From NCBI RefSeq assembly GCF_901709675.1, contig NC_051107.1, forward strand, positions 618,501 to 682,500: DNA of 64,000 nucleotides, given 5' to 3'. A program made the position numbers and the translations under genes. Source of the DNA: Syngnathus acus. Its lineage: Eukaryota; Chordata; Actinopteri; Syngnathiformes; Syngnathidae. The notes beneath the pieces are model-generated. The model saw only the letters and a program-made list of their open reading frames with translations. It was not told where the DNA came from and made no database searches. Positions 1 to 11,415 of this stretch are shown piece after piece. Numbering within the stretch: the stretch's first letter is position 1; every line of letters begins with the position of its first letter.

Positions 1-492
1 TGATTTCTGCCAAATGTCAGAAGGCGGGCTCGCTTTCCTTCACAATTACGTAAGACTCAAGTTGTGCTCGGAGAGTTTACGCCTTTAAATAAATAATGAG
101 TCTGAAAGAAAGTATGAGCGTCAATTCTTGAGAACGCCTTGGTAGACGCGAAGTGCATGCAAATGAGATCATTAAGAAATCATTAAGATAGGAAAATGCT
201 AAATAAAATTCTAGAATGACAGTTTTGTGGCTTTTTCGTGAAACAGATTGCAATTCTTAATTTGTGATTTTTTTTTGCTTGTTACTATGAGGCAAGTATA
301 AAATAAATAAAAGAATATGTACAGTGACCATGATTTTTGGCACCACTGGTTAAGATGGAGAGAAATAAAACATTTTGACTGTATGTCGTTTGAACGTATT
401 TAGTAAAGTCATTTGAACGTATTGTGGAAATTTAGGCTAAATGCTAAAGACAGCATGGAACTGCCAAAGAAAATGTCAGATATTCCCATTGC
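1..492. other. No feature recognised
   Basis: AT-rich intergenic DNA. Short ORFs only; nothing supported. Confidence 0.6.
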
Positions 493-838
493 TAGGAATG
501 GACAAGTATCATACCAGGTATCGTATGAGGCCAATATTTCAAGGCAGTGGTACTCATAACAGTAGCCAATACCAGAATCTGCTGCCCTTTGTGGCTGTTT
601 CCCAATCAGGAAGTAGCAATTCGAAAAATAGATAATTGCCATTTGTTTTGTGCATTCTAATGGAAAGTGCTATATTAGGATACATACCTCGTTCTTTAAA
701 ATTGTGTCACTTCTTCGGGGAGTGGGGATTTTATATGTCAAAAGTACGAGTGGTATTGGTACTCTACCAGTATCTTTGACTACTCGAGAGTTTGGTACTC
801 GTATCGGTCTGAAAAAAACTGGTATCAAACTTTAATAT
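493..838. repeat. Dispersed repeat with GATACCAG/GGTATC motifs
   Basis: Contains ATACCAGGTATCGTATGAGG, TGGTACTCATAACAGTAGCC and TCGTTCTTTAAAATT. The same motifs occur at 5185-5380 and 57679-57930, so it is a diverged interspersed family, probably a non-autonomous element. The ORFs inside are not supported. Confidence 0.55.
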
Positions 839-1591
839 CCATTACCTTCGATTTTAGACGCTAACAATTTGATGCCAAGAAATGACATTCAATAGCATCA
901 GCAGAAACTAACCCTGACAAATACGGTCAAGAAATTAGAATGACTTCATCAATACATTGAAACAACTTTCCGGTACGTTTGACTTAGAGGTGTTAAAAGC
1001 TTTTTTGATTGCAGAAGCATGCTTTCATATTGAAAATTGTACTCATGTTAATCACCCACACTGTTCCTTGAATGTGTGCAACAAAATGCTGGCGATATCC
1101 GACCTGATGGGGGTTGCAAGTGCCTTCAATGTTGGGGTAGCAACAACGGCCCTCCGGTCAATAAACTCATTAAGAAGGCTGGTGGCAAAAAGTGACCTCA
1201 GATTGACACAGTTTAGTCAGTGAGATTCAACAAGTATCAAACCATGAGACCTTTTATTTTTTAGCATTTTACTACATATTTCCTGTATTTGTATTTTTCA
1301 TTAATGTCACAGCCAACCTTAGCCAGTCCAGGTTAAAGAATATCTCCAGCTGGTAGCAGACCCAACTAATCCTCAAGCCTCTCTTTCAACCCTAATACAG
1401 TCTAATGACAGAGCTAATGCTCTGTAATGATGAGTGGCTCATTTTGAAAGAACTGTCTGTCAAAGCACAACATATTCTGGAGCATTTCCCTTCCTGCTGT
1501 ATTGATTTCCAATCAGAGTACTGTAGCATTCACAATCAAGCCACCAGAAGACATTTCAACATATATTTACACACATAGTTTTGCATATTAT
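839..1591. other. No feature recognised
   Basis: Holds an 88-codon ORF (957-1223) without similarity I recognise and without a splice or gene context. Confidence 0.5.
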
Positions 1592-1910
1592 TACCGTATT
1601 GGCCCGAATATAAGACGACCCTGATTATAAGACGACCCCCTCTTTTTCAAGACTCAAGTTTGAAAAAAGACTTTTTGAACACCAAATTTAATTTTTATAC
1701 AGAAAATAATTACAGTACACCTGAAACAAATGATTACAACAATATATTCGAGAGAAAAAGCATGTTATTTTGCCTCATTCAAATCAGGCAAAAACTGTAT
1801 CACATCTTAATATCTGAACATTTGAATATGTAAACACATTTGTAAATGAATGGCTTCTGGTTTTTGAAATGTAAATAAACCAATCTACTGTGATAAAAAT
1901 TGCAATAACC
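1592..1910. mobile_element. TA-flanked DNA transposon fragment (TACCGTATTGGCCCG family), one end only
   Basis: Starts TACCGTATTGGCCCGAATAT with two subterminal ATAAGACGACC repeats. It is the inverse of the right half (about 36430-36751) of the full copy at 35969-36751. The other end is missing. Confidence 0.8.
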
Positions 1911-2216
1911 TTTTTTGGGTTCGTATCTCTGAAGCCATACATGCCACTGTGTTAGTTCCTGTTGGCCCTTATAAAGGACATCCGAGGCTTTTCACATTTG
2001 CCATAACCCGATGTTCTCTCAAAAGGACATATTGTAAAAAATAAACACGTTTTGACTTTTTTTTTTTTTACTGTAGTAATGTTTTTGTCACCCTGAAGCA
2101 TTATGTGGTCTAAATAAAGTAAATTCAAAAAACTTTTTTTTCTCTGGGTCTCAGGAGGATATTTTAAAAAAACTATATCCAATAACTTCCTCAAAAACAA
2201 CATTATTAGGATTATG

Positions 2217-2436
2217 GCAATACATTCACAGTTGTTGTACTAAGTTCATTTTGTTTTTACTTGTTAATCACTTCACTGGTTCTTTTATCTCAAACAAAAT
2301 ATTTTAGGTTGCATTACCTGACATGTTTCGGCTTGTACTTCCGCCTTCATCAGAGTGTCACTGGTGTGGTTGTGACACGTCTTTATTTAATTTGTTTGAG
2401 ATAAAAGAACCAGTGAAGTGGCAATACATTCACAGT
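2217..2436. mobile_element. Small retroposed hairpin with hammerhead-ribozyme-like core
   Basis: The 16-bp direct repeat GCAATACATTCACAGT lies at 2217-2232 and 2421-2436 and looks like a target-site duplication. The insert between has 31-bp inverted arms (2269-2300 and 2390-2420; TCTTTTATCTCAAACAAA and complement). Between the arms the minus strand reads CTGATGA (2347-2353), AGGC-loop-GCC, GAAAC (2325-2329), then ATGTC. CUGAUGA plus GAAA is the conserved core of hammerhead ribozymes, which occur in Penelope-like retroelements. Stem II needs one bulged A, so activity is doubtful. Confidence 0.6.
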
Positions 2437-2824
2437 ATTGTAATATTGTAAATATATTAAGTACCATAAAGAACAGGCGTTAATGAGGTTGGACAAAGCA
2501 CATAGACGTTCTCTCCTCTCTTCTCAAGGTCTCAAATTGCTTACAAACTAGAGGCCCTTACGGGCACACCCAGTCCTACCGCCCTACTCACACCGTGGGG
2601 TCAAATAGTAAGAAGACGATCCAGTCCAAACACGAGGAATGTTACACACGTGTGGATTGTTGCACCTTTTACCACTGCTTTGCCTCACCCACACATTCCC
2701 TCATACAGACTTTAAAAATTTACCATCGAAAAAAAATGTCTCTGTACAGACTGAATAATTAAAAGTAAAATATGTTTAAGGTTTTGATGTGAAGACATAG
2801 TAATTCAGTTAAAATTTTTAAGAA

Positions 2825-2983
2825 AATGAATGGTAATAAAAATTGCTACAAATAGAAACATCTCTATTTTTCAAAAGTGAAGGCAATTTGCATTTGTAGT
2901 ATTGACACAAAGTGGATGCACAATTTTTCTTACGGGCCAAATATAATTACACTGCGGGCCAAATTTGGAATTTGACAGCCCTG
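2825..2983. mobile_element. hAT-like MITE fragment (CAGGGGTGTCAAA family), 3' half
   Basis: Carries the family's internal AGTGAAGGCAATTTG and GATGCACAATTTTTCTTACG and the terminal TTTGACAGCCCTG. The other half is absent. Fuller copies are at 9054, 48987, 56462 and 62733. Confidence 0.7.
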
Positions 2984-3935
2984 GATTAAGAGATTACGTA
3001 AAAAAAAAAAAAAATGCAACACAATATCAAAAATGGGATCAGAATTAGAAAAAATGAGGTAAAGGTTAAAGATATTATATGTATTGTCCTTTACCAACAA
3101 GAAGGACAATGACGCATCAATTACAGAAATAGGAGCCTGTCTCAAAACTTCCCCGGTCAACCGGAATCTTCACGCTTGTGCCATCTTCTTGTTTTAATCC
3201 AGAGAGCAATTATGATCTTTGAGGTACTGGCTGGCTGGCTGTTCCAGGTTAAATTTCTCCACAACCAGGTTTCCAGAAGGTTTCAAGCCAGATGCCCCAC
3301 TGAGCACCTACATTCTTTTATTAGTTCACAGTTCATGTGTTGTGCAAAAGGGAATTGCGTAATCATTTGCACCTCTTTGCTGTGCAAAACAGCAGCACTA
3401 AAACACATAAACAGTGTCTTGAAGGAATTGAAGCGCAAAGAAGACTTGCCTGCACATGAAAATGTTATTTATAGATTGCTGGATCTTAAAAAACTAACTA
3501 AACGCGCACAAACAACTGCCCATTTCAGTGCTTTTGATTAGATTTTGAATTTCAATTTTCAGAAAAAACAATAATTCACAATGGCGGAGTTCGATATTCT
3601 TATTTAAGTCTATAAAGTACAAACATTCAGAAAGTTCCCTCTTGAGTATACTTGAGAACATTCTTGAGCGTTGATAAGAAACACCCTCTGCTAAATGTCA
3701 CATTTTTCTCAAACATTGTGAGGCTCGGACTGCAAAACACATTTGTTTCATAACAACTGTTGAATACAGCCCATTGTTTCTTGTTCTCCCGTGATAAGAG
3801 TAAATTACTTTGTGTTGAACTACAATTAAAGACAGATAAATGAATGTAATCACATCTCTAAAAACAATCATTTAAAAAAAATCACACAAATCTTAAGGTA
3901 ACATTACAGTAATAGTAATAACATTTTGCATATAT
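2984..3935. other. No feature recognised
   Basis: Contains a 121-codon ORF (3176-3541, +) with a Lys-rich C-terminal half (ELKRKEDLPAHENVIYRLLD). No known domain, polyadenylation signal or splice partner was seen, so it is not called as a gene. Confidence 0.45.
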
Positions 3936-4075
3936 GAGAGCGAAAGAGAGAGAGAGAGCGAAAGAGAGAGAGAGAGAGCGAGAGAGAGCAGACAGACAAA
4001 CAAACAGACAGAGAGAAAGAGACAGACAGACAGAGACAGTGAAACAGACAGACAGACAGGCAGGCAGATCACAAG
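3936..4075. repeat. (GA)n / (GACA)n microsatellite
   Basis: Runs of GAGA broken by GCGAAA, then GACAGACAGACA-type repeats. The Arg/Glu-rich and Ser/Leu-rich ORFs across it are artefacts of the repeat. Confidence 0.95.
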
Positions 4076-4109
4076 ATCGAAATAAAAGAGCACCGATGTC
4101 TACCAAAGT

Positions 4110-5102
4110 TAGTGTAGTGTAGTGTAGTGAAAGTAGAAATCAGGTGTATCATCGGTGCATGTGCAGAACAGAAATTGAAAAGGAGGCAGGAGGGACTGTG
4201 AAGGAGAATTGAAACAAGTTTGCAGATTTAGCAGTATAGAGAAGAGCAGGGACAAACTGGGAGCAAAATTAGTCGATGGGACATTCCTCTGCCCGTTTTA
4301 TTTCCTGGATTGTTTTTCTGTATACACGACACTGACACGAGGGTTAGTTCTCATATAGCATCTTCAGATATAGTATCAGAACTATAACAGAAGCAGGGTG
4401 GCACCTGTGTCCATGGGAATCTGCTTTATTCGACTTTGGAGTCCTGTGCAGCCAAACTTCATTTTGGGATTTTGTACTCTCTGACTTTTCATATATACAC
4501 TCTCAAGCATGAACTCTGTTGTTTTATTGGTTCTACACACAAACAAGACGGATCAACTGTCAGCAGGGGTCCATACTAATCCTACTGCTGTGTGGTGTCC
4601 GTACAGAAGCTGCTCAATGTGTGTGTCAAGTATAGAGTGATCTGTGATTAAGACTGGCGCTCTACAGGATGAGATAACGCCTGCCATCTGGTTGCTTAGG
4701 CCCGCCATGTACCGCACCATGCGGCCGAATGCCACTAAACTGTTTCACAATGTGCAGTGTTCTGCCACCAATACTCACAAGTGGATGACTGTTGGCAATC
4801 CAAATTTGAATCAGAGGTGAGTGGCGTCGCAGCTTCAAAGGAGTCACAGTCAAATCGAAAATTGCAACCAATATGAGGCTTTCTTCATCTGGTCGGTACT
4901 AACATAAATCAATGAAGTTGATACAGTTCACAGTTTTATGTTTTGCAATAAGAATTACCTATTTTCATCATGTCATATGGCTAAAAAGAGAAGCGCGGCG
5001 AGTCTGTCACAGAATTATACGAGCAGCTAGTGAATGGGGCGATCAAGAGCCATAAAATATTCACACTCCGTTATTTTTTGCGCAGTGCCTCTCTTTGTTT
5101 TA
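4110..5102. other. No feature recognised
   Basis: Mixed-composition intergenic DNA with a short (GTGTA)n run at 4112-4129; no supported gene. Confidence 0.5.
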
Positions 5103-5144
5103 TCATTATTATTATTATTGTTATTATTGTTATTATTTTTACAA

Positions 5145-5176
<32 letters not shown>

Positions 5177-5178
5177 GT
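5103..5178. repeat. (ATT)n microsatellite
   Basis: ATTATTATTGTT units in two blocks separated by TTTTTACAATC. The Ile-rich and Asn-rich ORFs come from the repeat. Confidence 0.95.
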
Positions 5179-5184
5179 TGTTAG

Positions 5185-5380
5185 GGATGGGCGAGTACTG
5201 ATACCAGGTATCGGTATCTGTGCTGATACCAGCCTTATTTCGCAATATCGGTACTCGCAATGTTAGCTGATACCAGTATTGACTGCCCTATTGTGGTAAT
5301 TTTATGATGAGAAACTAGAAATTAGAATAGAAAATTGTCAATATTTTCCATGCAATTTTAAGGAAAAATGCCTTATGGGA
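5185..5380. repeat. Dispersed repeat, same family as 493-838
   Basis: Begins GGGATGGGCGAGTACTGATA and carries CCAGGTATCGGTATC and AGCTGATACCAGTATTGACT. The internal AGAATAGAAAATTG...CATGCAATTTTAAGGAAAA segment recurs at 57775-57815. Confidence 0.6.
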
Positions 5381-5413
5381 ATATAAAAAAATTATCTGTC
5401 ATTGTTTTTTTAA

Positions 5414-5757
5414 GGGGCGGCTCGGTGTGGCACTGGGTAGCACGTCCGCCTCGCAGTTAGGAGGGTGCGGGTTCGATTCCACCTCCGGCCCTCCCTGTGT
5501 GGAGTTTGCATGTTCTCCCCGGGCCCGCGTGGGTTTTCTCCGGGCACTCCGGTTTCCTCCCACATCCCAAAAACATGCTTGGTAGGCCGATTGAAGACTC
5601 CAAATTGTCCCTAGGTGTGAGTGCGAGTGCAAATGGTTGTTTGTCTCTGTGTGCCCTGCGATCGGCTGGCAACCGGCTCAGGGTGTCCCCCGCCTACTGC
5701 CCGTTGACGGCTGGGATAGGCTCCAGCACACCCGCGACCCCCGTGGGGACTAAGTGG
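5414..5757 (+). mobile_element. tRNA-derived SINE
   Basis: The head has an A-box-like GGCACTGGGTAGCACG and a B box GGGTTCGATTCC. The body is the common fish sequence TGTGTGGAGTTTGCATGTTC, TTTCTCCGGGCACTCCGG and so on. No coding function. Confidence 0.85.
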
Positions 5758-5775
5758 TTCAGAAAATTTTCTGAA

Positions 5776-5980
5776 AACACCTAGGGACAATTTGGAGTCT
5801 TCAACCGGCCTACCAAGCATGTTTTTGGGATGTGGGAGGAAACCGGAGTGCCCGGAGAAAACCCACGCGGGCCCGGGGAGAACATGCAAACTCCACACAG
5901 GGAGGGCCGGAGGTGGAATCGAACCCGCACCCTCCTAACTGCGAGGCGGACGTGCTACCCAGTGTATCACCGAGCTGCCT
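5776..5980 (-). mobile_element. Second SINE copy in opposite orientation
   Basis: Near-identical inverse of 5414-5619, ending with the complement of the SINE head (CACCGAGCTGCCT). It is 156 bp from the arm of the first copy. Confidence 0.85.
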
Positions 5981-5989
5981 ATTCCTAAA

Positions 5990-6852
5990 TATGATTACTA
6001 TTATTAATTATTATCATACAGGAATATTGACCAAGTTAATCTGCTTCCTGTTTTTGGTAGTACATCAGGAAACTCAAAAGGCTTTTATCTTTAATCTAGT
6101 TCGCTGTTTTTCCTTTCATTCCCCGCTCCCACAGCTTTTCCTGCTTCTGTGGTTATCCGCCTTTTAACATTGTTTTTGAATGTTAACCTGACATGCTATG
6201 GTCAAATTAATTTGAGTCAAATGACTTGAGAGGCATATTTTCCCCAAATCCTTGGTTAAGTTCCAAATCGTATAACCGAAGCATTGCAATGCAATTCCAG
6301 GTCCCTGTAATAGTCTCTAAATACAAATTTGATGAATGGAAAAAGAGCTCAAGAGTGCACCCCATGTCCCACCTGACTTTTCAACTTGTGTCAATATTGT
6401 AGTATATTATATGTCAGAGAAGTGAAGCAAGGAGATGCTGCTGAGTATGCAGAAACAAAATGACTGACTGTTGTAACTTTATTCTCTTGAGAATATCTAC
6501 TATTACCAGAAAAAATTCCAAGCAAGATAAAGGATCAATTCTGTAAACGTTTTTCCCATGACCGACATGGTTCCTTGAAGGTCGTATTTGCAGGAAACAG
6601 GTTTTTTTCTTTGAACAGAGCACCATGCTGTGGTTGAAAAGCACACAGAGCATGAGAGTCAGCCAAATATACGCAAACATGCACTGGGCTGAAAGTCAAC
6701 ATAGAGCTGACGATGTTTTTGATTGATAATGAGGAAAATAAACTCCTGCAATCCACTGCCTGGAGGAGTGTGTAACAACCTTGGCAAATGCGGTGAGAAC
6801 AGGAAGATCCGAGCGGAGATTTGAACCACAAAGCAAAATTGTGAAGCAGAGG
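5990..6852. other. No feature recognised
   Basis: Intergenic; ORFs on the minus strand (6414-6891) lack recognisable domains. Confidence 0.5.
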
Positions 6853-8355
6853 TACCGTAATTTTCGGACTATAAGTCGCGTTTTTTTTCATAGTTTGGGT
6901 GGGTGGGCGACTTATAATATGGAGTGACTTATATGTGTGTTTTTTTCAAAACGTTTCCCAAAAAAAAAAAAGTGAAACCGCGATAAACGAACCGCGATGT
7001 AGCAAGGGATTACTGTAATTTGAATTTCAAGTGACGTCAGCAGCACGACGCGGCGTGGCGCGGCGGTTGTTTACATAAAGGACAAAGATTGATCACGGGA
7101 TGACGAAGATGACGAAGGGCCCCACGTACTACCGGCATCATTAGCGGCTTTGTTTCTAAGTGACACGGCGGACGAAGAGTTTGAAGGATTTAAGGATTTG
7201 GAGTGACACAGAAGGTTTGAAAAACTATTATGGCTTTTACCCACGCCCGGTCCTACTCTCCGGAGCTCTCTTTCACCTCCGTGGATTGAAGTTGGGGGCC
7301 GGCGCTCGGCCGGGTGGCTGTCCAGGGACGGTGGATGGGGCTCGGACATGGCTTTTACGCACGCCCGGTCCTACTCTACCGAGATCTCTTTCACCTCCGT
7401 GGATGGAAGTCGAGGGCCGGCGCTCGGCCCGGTGGCTGTCCGGGGACGGTGGATGGGGCTCGGTCATGGCTTTTACGCACGCCCGGTCCTATTCTATGGA
7501 GCTCTCTTCCTCTTTCGTGGCTGGAAGTTCACGCCGCCACACGCCTGGAAGTTTGTTTTGTTAAATAAAGAGCCGTTTACCAAACCCACGTCTTTCCTTG
7601 AACTTTGTTAACACTACAATATAGTTATATAGTAGATCTGTGGAATAACAACAAGGCTGACGTCAGGGCGCACGCGCGGCGTTGTTGACGAAGGACGAGG
7701 AATTTGATCGATGGATTTAATGATTTAGAGTGCACAGATGGCTTGATAATACTATTGCTTATATAGTTGTTATTTGATATCTAATTTATATATCGTTATA
7801 TGGGCCTGTGGAATATTTTGAAGTGCAAGCGCAGTCAGCTGCGCGCACCCATTGTTGACAAAGGCCGATCGATGGATTTAATGATTTGGAGTGACACAGA
7901 TGGTTTGATAACATTATTGCTTGTATAATAGTTATTTGATATATAATTTATATATCCTTATATGGGCCTGTGGAATATTTTTGAAGTGCAAGCGCCGTCA
8001 GCGGCGCGCACGCATTGTTGACAAAGGACGATCGATGGATTTAATGAATTGGAGTGACACAGATGGTTTTATTAACGTGTTATTTATGTAATAGTTTTTG
8101 AATAACTCTGAATTTTACGTCAGGGCCGTTCTCAGCTCTTCGTTTGTGTTTATGCCACGTTAGCATACCTATCCTTTAGCCTGTTGTTGCTCGTTCATGA
8201 CTGTTCTTGGTGTTGGATTTTGTCGAATAGATTGCCCCCCAAAATGCGACTTATATTCCGGAGCGACTTATATATGTTTTTTTTCACATTTTTGGGCATT
8301 TTATGGCTGATGCGACTTGTACTCCGGAGCGACTTATAGTCCGAAAATTACGGTA
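6853..8355. mobile_element. TA-flanked DNA transposon with internal tandem arrays (family A, copy 1)
   Basis: Inverted ends TACCGTAATTTTCGGACTAT and ATAGTCCGAAAATTACGGTA, each with a second subterminal ACTTATA...GCGAC repeat. Inside are three GC-rich units of about 118 bp (starting near 7231, 7349 and 7467; TTTTACGCACGCCCGGTCCT) and three AT-rich units of about 163 bp (GATCGATGGATTTAATGATT). The ORFs in this region are repeat-derived. A shorter relative is at 23291-24605. Confidence 0.85.
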
Positions 8356-9053
8356 GTCACAATCAAACATACCACTGTCTTGCCGACTAAGCGTTATGGG
8401 CCTTTTCAAAATCATAAAGGAATGAAGAGTCACCAAGGTGTCCCTCTAGGCTCTGTGCAAGGACCCCTTCTCTTTACTGACAGTCCAGTGGTCACTCCCC
8501 CTGTCAGGTGGGCCCCTCTTACCCCACCTCTGGTTTTATACATGATGTTAGATAGGGAAAGTGCCGTACCACCTGTCATCAGTCGGTAACACTCTGTCAC
8601 AGTCACCATGGATACCATAACATCATTCATTCACAGCCATGCCCCTTCTATTGAGTTAATCACCCACCCACACCGGTTTCTGCTCATCAACCATTTCGGC
8701 CATCCAACGATCAAGATCCAACGTCACCCGATCCCCTCATTTCCGCAATAAACAGCATTTGGTTGTCCAGTCGGTTTCTCCAACAGAAATTCTTTGATGT
8801 TTCTAAAAAGATTCTTAACCCCACTCCTGATACATTTATGTTTTGTTTATGTATGTCAAAATGGAAATATTTTCTTTTAGTTTGTACTGAGGTATCAAAA
8901 TTAATTGATTAATCAACAAACTGTTGATCAACTTAATCGCCCCGTTTTTTTAATAATCAAGTCATCGTTTACAGCCATTTTTTAACTGAAGATTGTCCAA
9001 ATCATCTGAATTTAGCCTCTCAAACATAATAATTCTCTGATTTGGCTAAAATA

Positions 9054-9378
9054 CAGGTGTCAAACTCAAGGCTCGAGGGCCAGATACGGCCCGCCACATC
9101 ATTTTATGTGGCCCACTAAGACAAATTGTGCATCACATTCGTGTGTCATTACTAGAATTGCAAATTGTCTTCACTTTTAATAATATCTTTTCTTTTTAAA
9201 TATTTGACCAGTTTTTACTCGTCTGATTTGAAAACGAGTTATTTGTCAGTTTGTTTTGTAGCTTTTACTGTATATAATATGAGGTGCTCATTTATTTGGG
9301 TTGACAGTCATAATGGCCCTCCGAAAAGAAGCTATGACTACAATGCGGCCCGCGAAAAAAAAGAGTTTGACACCCCTG
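9054..9378. mobile_element. hAT-like MITE (CAGGGGTGTCAAA family)
   Basis: Starts CAGGTGTCAAACTCAAGG and ends AGAGTTTGACACCCCTG. The flanks GGCTAAAA and GTCTAGAA match at 6 of 8 bases, consistent with an aged 8-bp duplication. It sits inside another repeat (about 8890-9645). Confidence 0.8.
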
Positions 9379-9516
9379 GTCTAGAACTTTATGAAAGCAG
9401 ACTGATGAATCATTTGTTTAATAAAAATAAAAAATAATTTGCAAAAGTTTGCGTTTTAGTTTAATTTTTAATCACCAAATAAACAAAAGATAAATGATTA
9501 ATATGGAGTAAGTAAG

Positions 9517-9540
9517 TAAGTAAGTAAGTGGGAATTTTTT
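9517..9540. repeat. (AAGT)n microsatellite
   Basis: GTAAGTAAGTAAGTAAGTAA within AT-rich DNA. Confidence 0.85.
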
Positions 9541-9645
9541 AAGACACTTAAAAGCAAATAAAATTGTATTTGATTATTAAATTAATCAAAAATCAATAGA
9601 ATAATTTATTCTTAAAATATTTGAAAGTGACAGCCCTATTTTAAT

Positions 9646-11277
9646 TTTTGTTTTGGATGAAAGGGGCATTTTATTTTTAATATTATGCGATTGTCAAATT
9701 TGATCTGACCGATTTCAGTAAATTAACATTTGAATTATTGAAACATATTTGATCGTTTAAGCTTAATATTTGGGTACCCTTGGTTCAGAGTATCCAAATA
9801 AAATAAAAGAAACAAAAGTCATTTATCGGCTTTGCACCTGGGTGAGTCCAGGCATATTTCAGGGGTGACCAATCTCCCTGTGACACCCCCTCAAGCTCCG
9901 CCAGTGTGTGCTAACAGTAATAATTAACAACCATTGACTTCAGTATCAGAATCTATTTAGGTAAATGCCCCATCCCAATTCACAAGAATAACACAACCTA
10001 ATGTAAAAATATGTCCTTGTTTCCTGGGCTGATGGCAAAGAGGCCAAACAATTATAATCAAGCTGTGCATCGAAGCTGAAACACGCCAAATATTGTCTGA
10101 GAGAGATCAAGAGAGTCGAAAAGTAAAGGGCAGCCTCCCAGTGTGCAAAAGGGATTAGTCAGTTGAGTGAAATCCATTTAAATGGAGGATTAGACTGCAT
10201 AAACGGTCCACTAAATAAATTCTTCTCACTGTATATTACCTTACAATGCAACAGTGGAAGAGGATGGGGGAGAAAAAACAGGGATGCCCCAAAATAGATA
10301 GCAGATATATTTTGTATCATAAAAGTACTTCAGTACCACAACACTGATACCACTTTACCATTTACTATATGGGAGGTTTTATATTATGTAACTTCAAGCT
10401 GCTTTCTCTGTTTTATTTCCTGCAGTGTGTTATGAGAATATGTGTCCCACAAAAACTAATCATTTTCACATTTTCCACCCTTGTCAGTCACACTGCAAAT
10501 TATTTTGCCAATTCGTCAGCACAATGGCTCTCGCTGTTCCGACATTTTCTTCTCTGCCTGCAGACAAATATTTAAGATTCAGTAGTTAATTGGATTTAAA
10601 TAGCCTGCCGGTCTCTGTTTGCCATGATTCTAATTATGCATCACAGAACGGTTTGTCTCAACAAGCATATTTGTTGTTAACTGGCAGGAAAGGATAATTA
10701 CATATGCACTATGATCCCACAAAAGAGGGTCAATAATATATAGCTTGAAAATCTAAAACTGATACACACTCAAATTGCGCTAAGAAGCTCATTTTAGGAC
10801 ATGCTCATTTGTCACAGTTACTAATTGTCAGGTTTTTTTTTTATGACAAAAGACGTGAGGTAATTTGATGACAGAAAGTAAACGAGACTTTAGACTAGGT
10901 GAAACATGCTCTAAGTTCCGGTGCAGGTGGTGTAACATTACAGAAATCAATTGGAATATATTATTATTATTATTATAAATGTTACCTTCATTATATTTTT
11001 AAAAGCACTCTCCCTGATCGCGGTACAACCTTTGCCTCACCTGTGCTGAATTTAAAAGGATGCTGCTTCAATTGGCTGGGAATCAAGTCAGCTGTGATCA
11101 CTCCCACAACGGTGCAAACGTTTATTTCAACCAGCAACCGTCTATGAAAACGTCAAAAGAACCCACCCAGTTAGATGGCACTTTGCATTCAATTTATTCC
11201 AGGCATGAAAATATTAATAAATATGGAAAATATTGACAAAAACATGTTTTATTAAGGTAGGAAAATCACTTATAAAC
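9646..11277. other. No feature recognised
   Basis: AT-rich intergenic DNA with no repeat ends or exons I can support. Confidence 0.5.
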
Positions 11278-11415
11278 CAGCTCAGTGGGCTAGTGGTAGC
11301 GTGTCCGCCCTGAGACTGGAAGGTTGTGGGTTCAAACCCCAGCCGGGTCATACCAAAGACGATAAAAATGGGACCCATTGCCTCCCTGCTTGGCACTCAG
11401 CATTATGGGTTGGAA

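Larger units (their letters stand above)
8890..9645. mobile_element. TAGGGCTGTCA-type hAT-like repeat, interrupted
   Basis: The left part has TTAATTGATTAATCAACAAA and TTAATCGCCCCG; the right part ends GAAAGTGACAGCCCTA. It is split by the MITE at 9054-9378. Relatives lie at 29297, 36983, 42855, 44464 and 48521. Confidence 0.6.

Noticed and set aside
3176-3541. 121-codon plus-strand ORF
   Set aside because: No recognised domain, splice context or polyadenylation signal, and it lies in repeat-rich DNA.
3882-4122. Leu/Ser/Cys-rich and Arg/Glu-rich ORFs
   Set aside because: GA/GACA microsatellite translation.
7071-7611. Overlapping Pro/Arg/Ser-rich ORFs on both strands, recurring at 23480-23953
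   Set aside because: They follow the GC-rich tandem units of a DNA transposon and shift frame with unit number.
11278-11350. tRNA gene
   Set aside because: A and B boxes are present but the sequence continues into a SINE body and does not form a proper cloverleaf; the same applies at 5414 and 13556.
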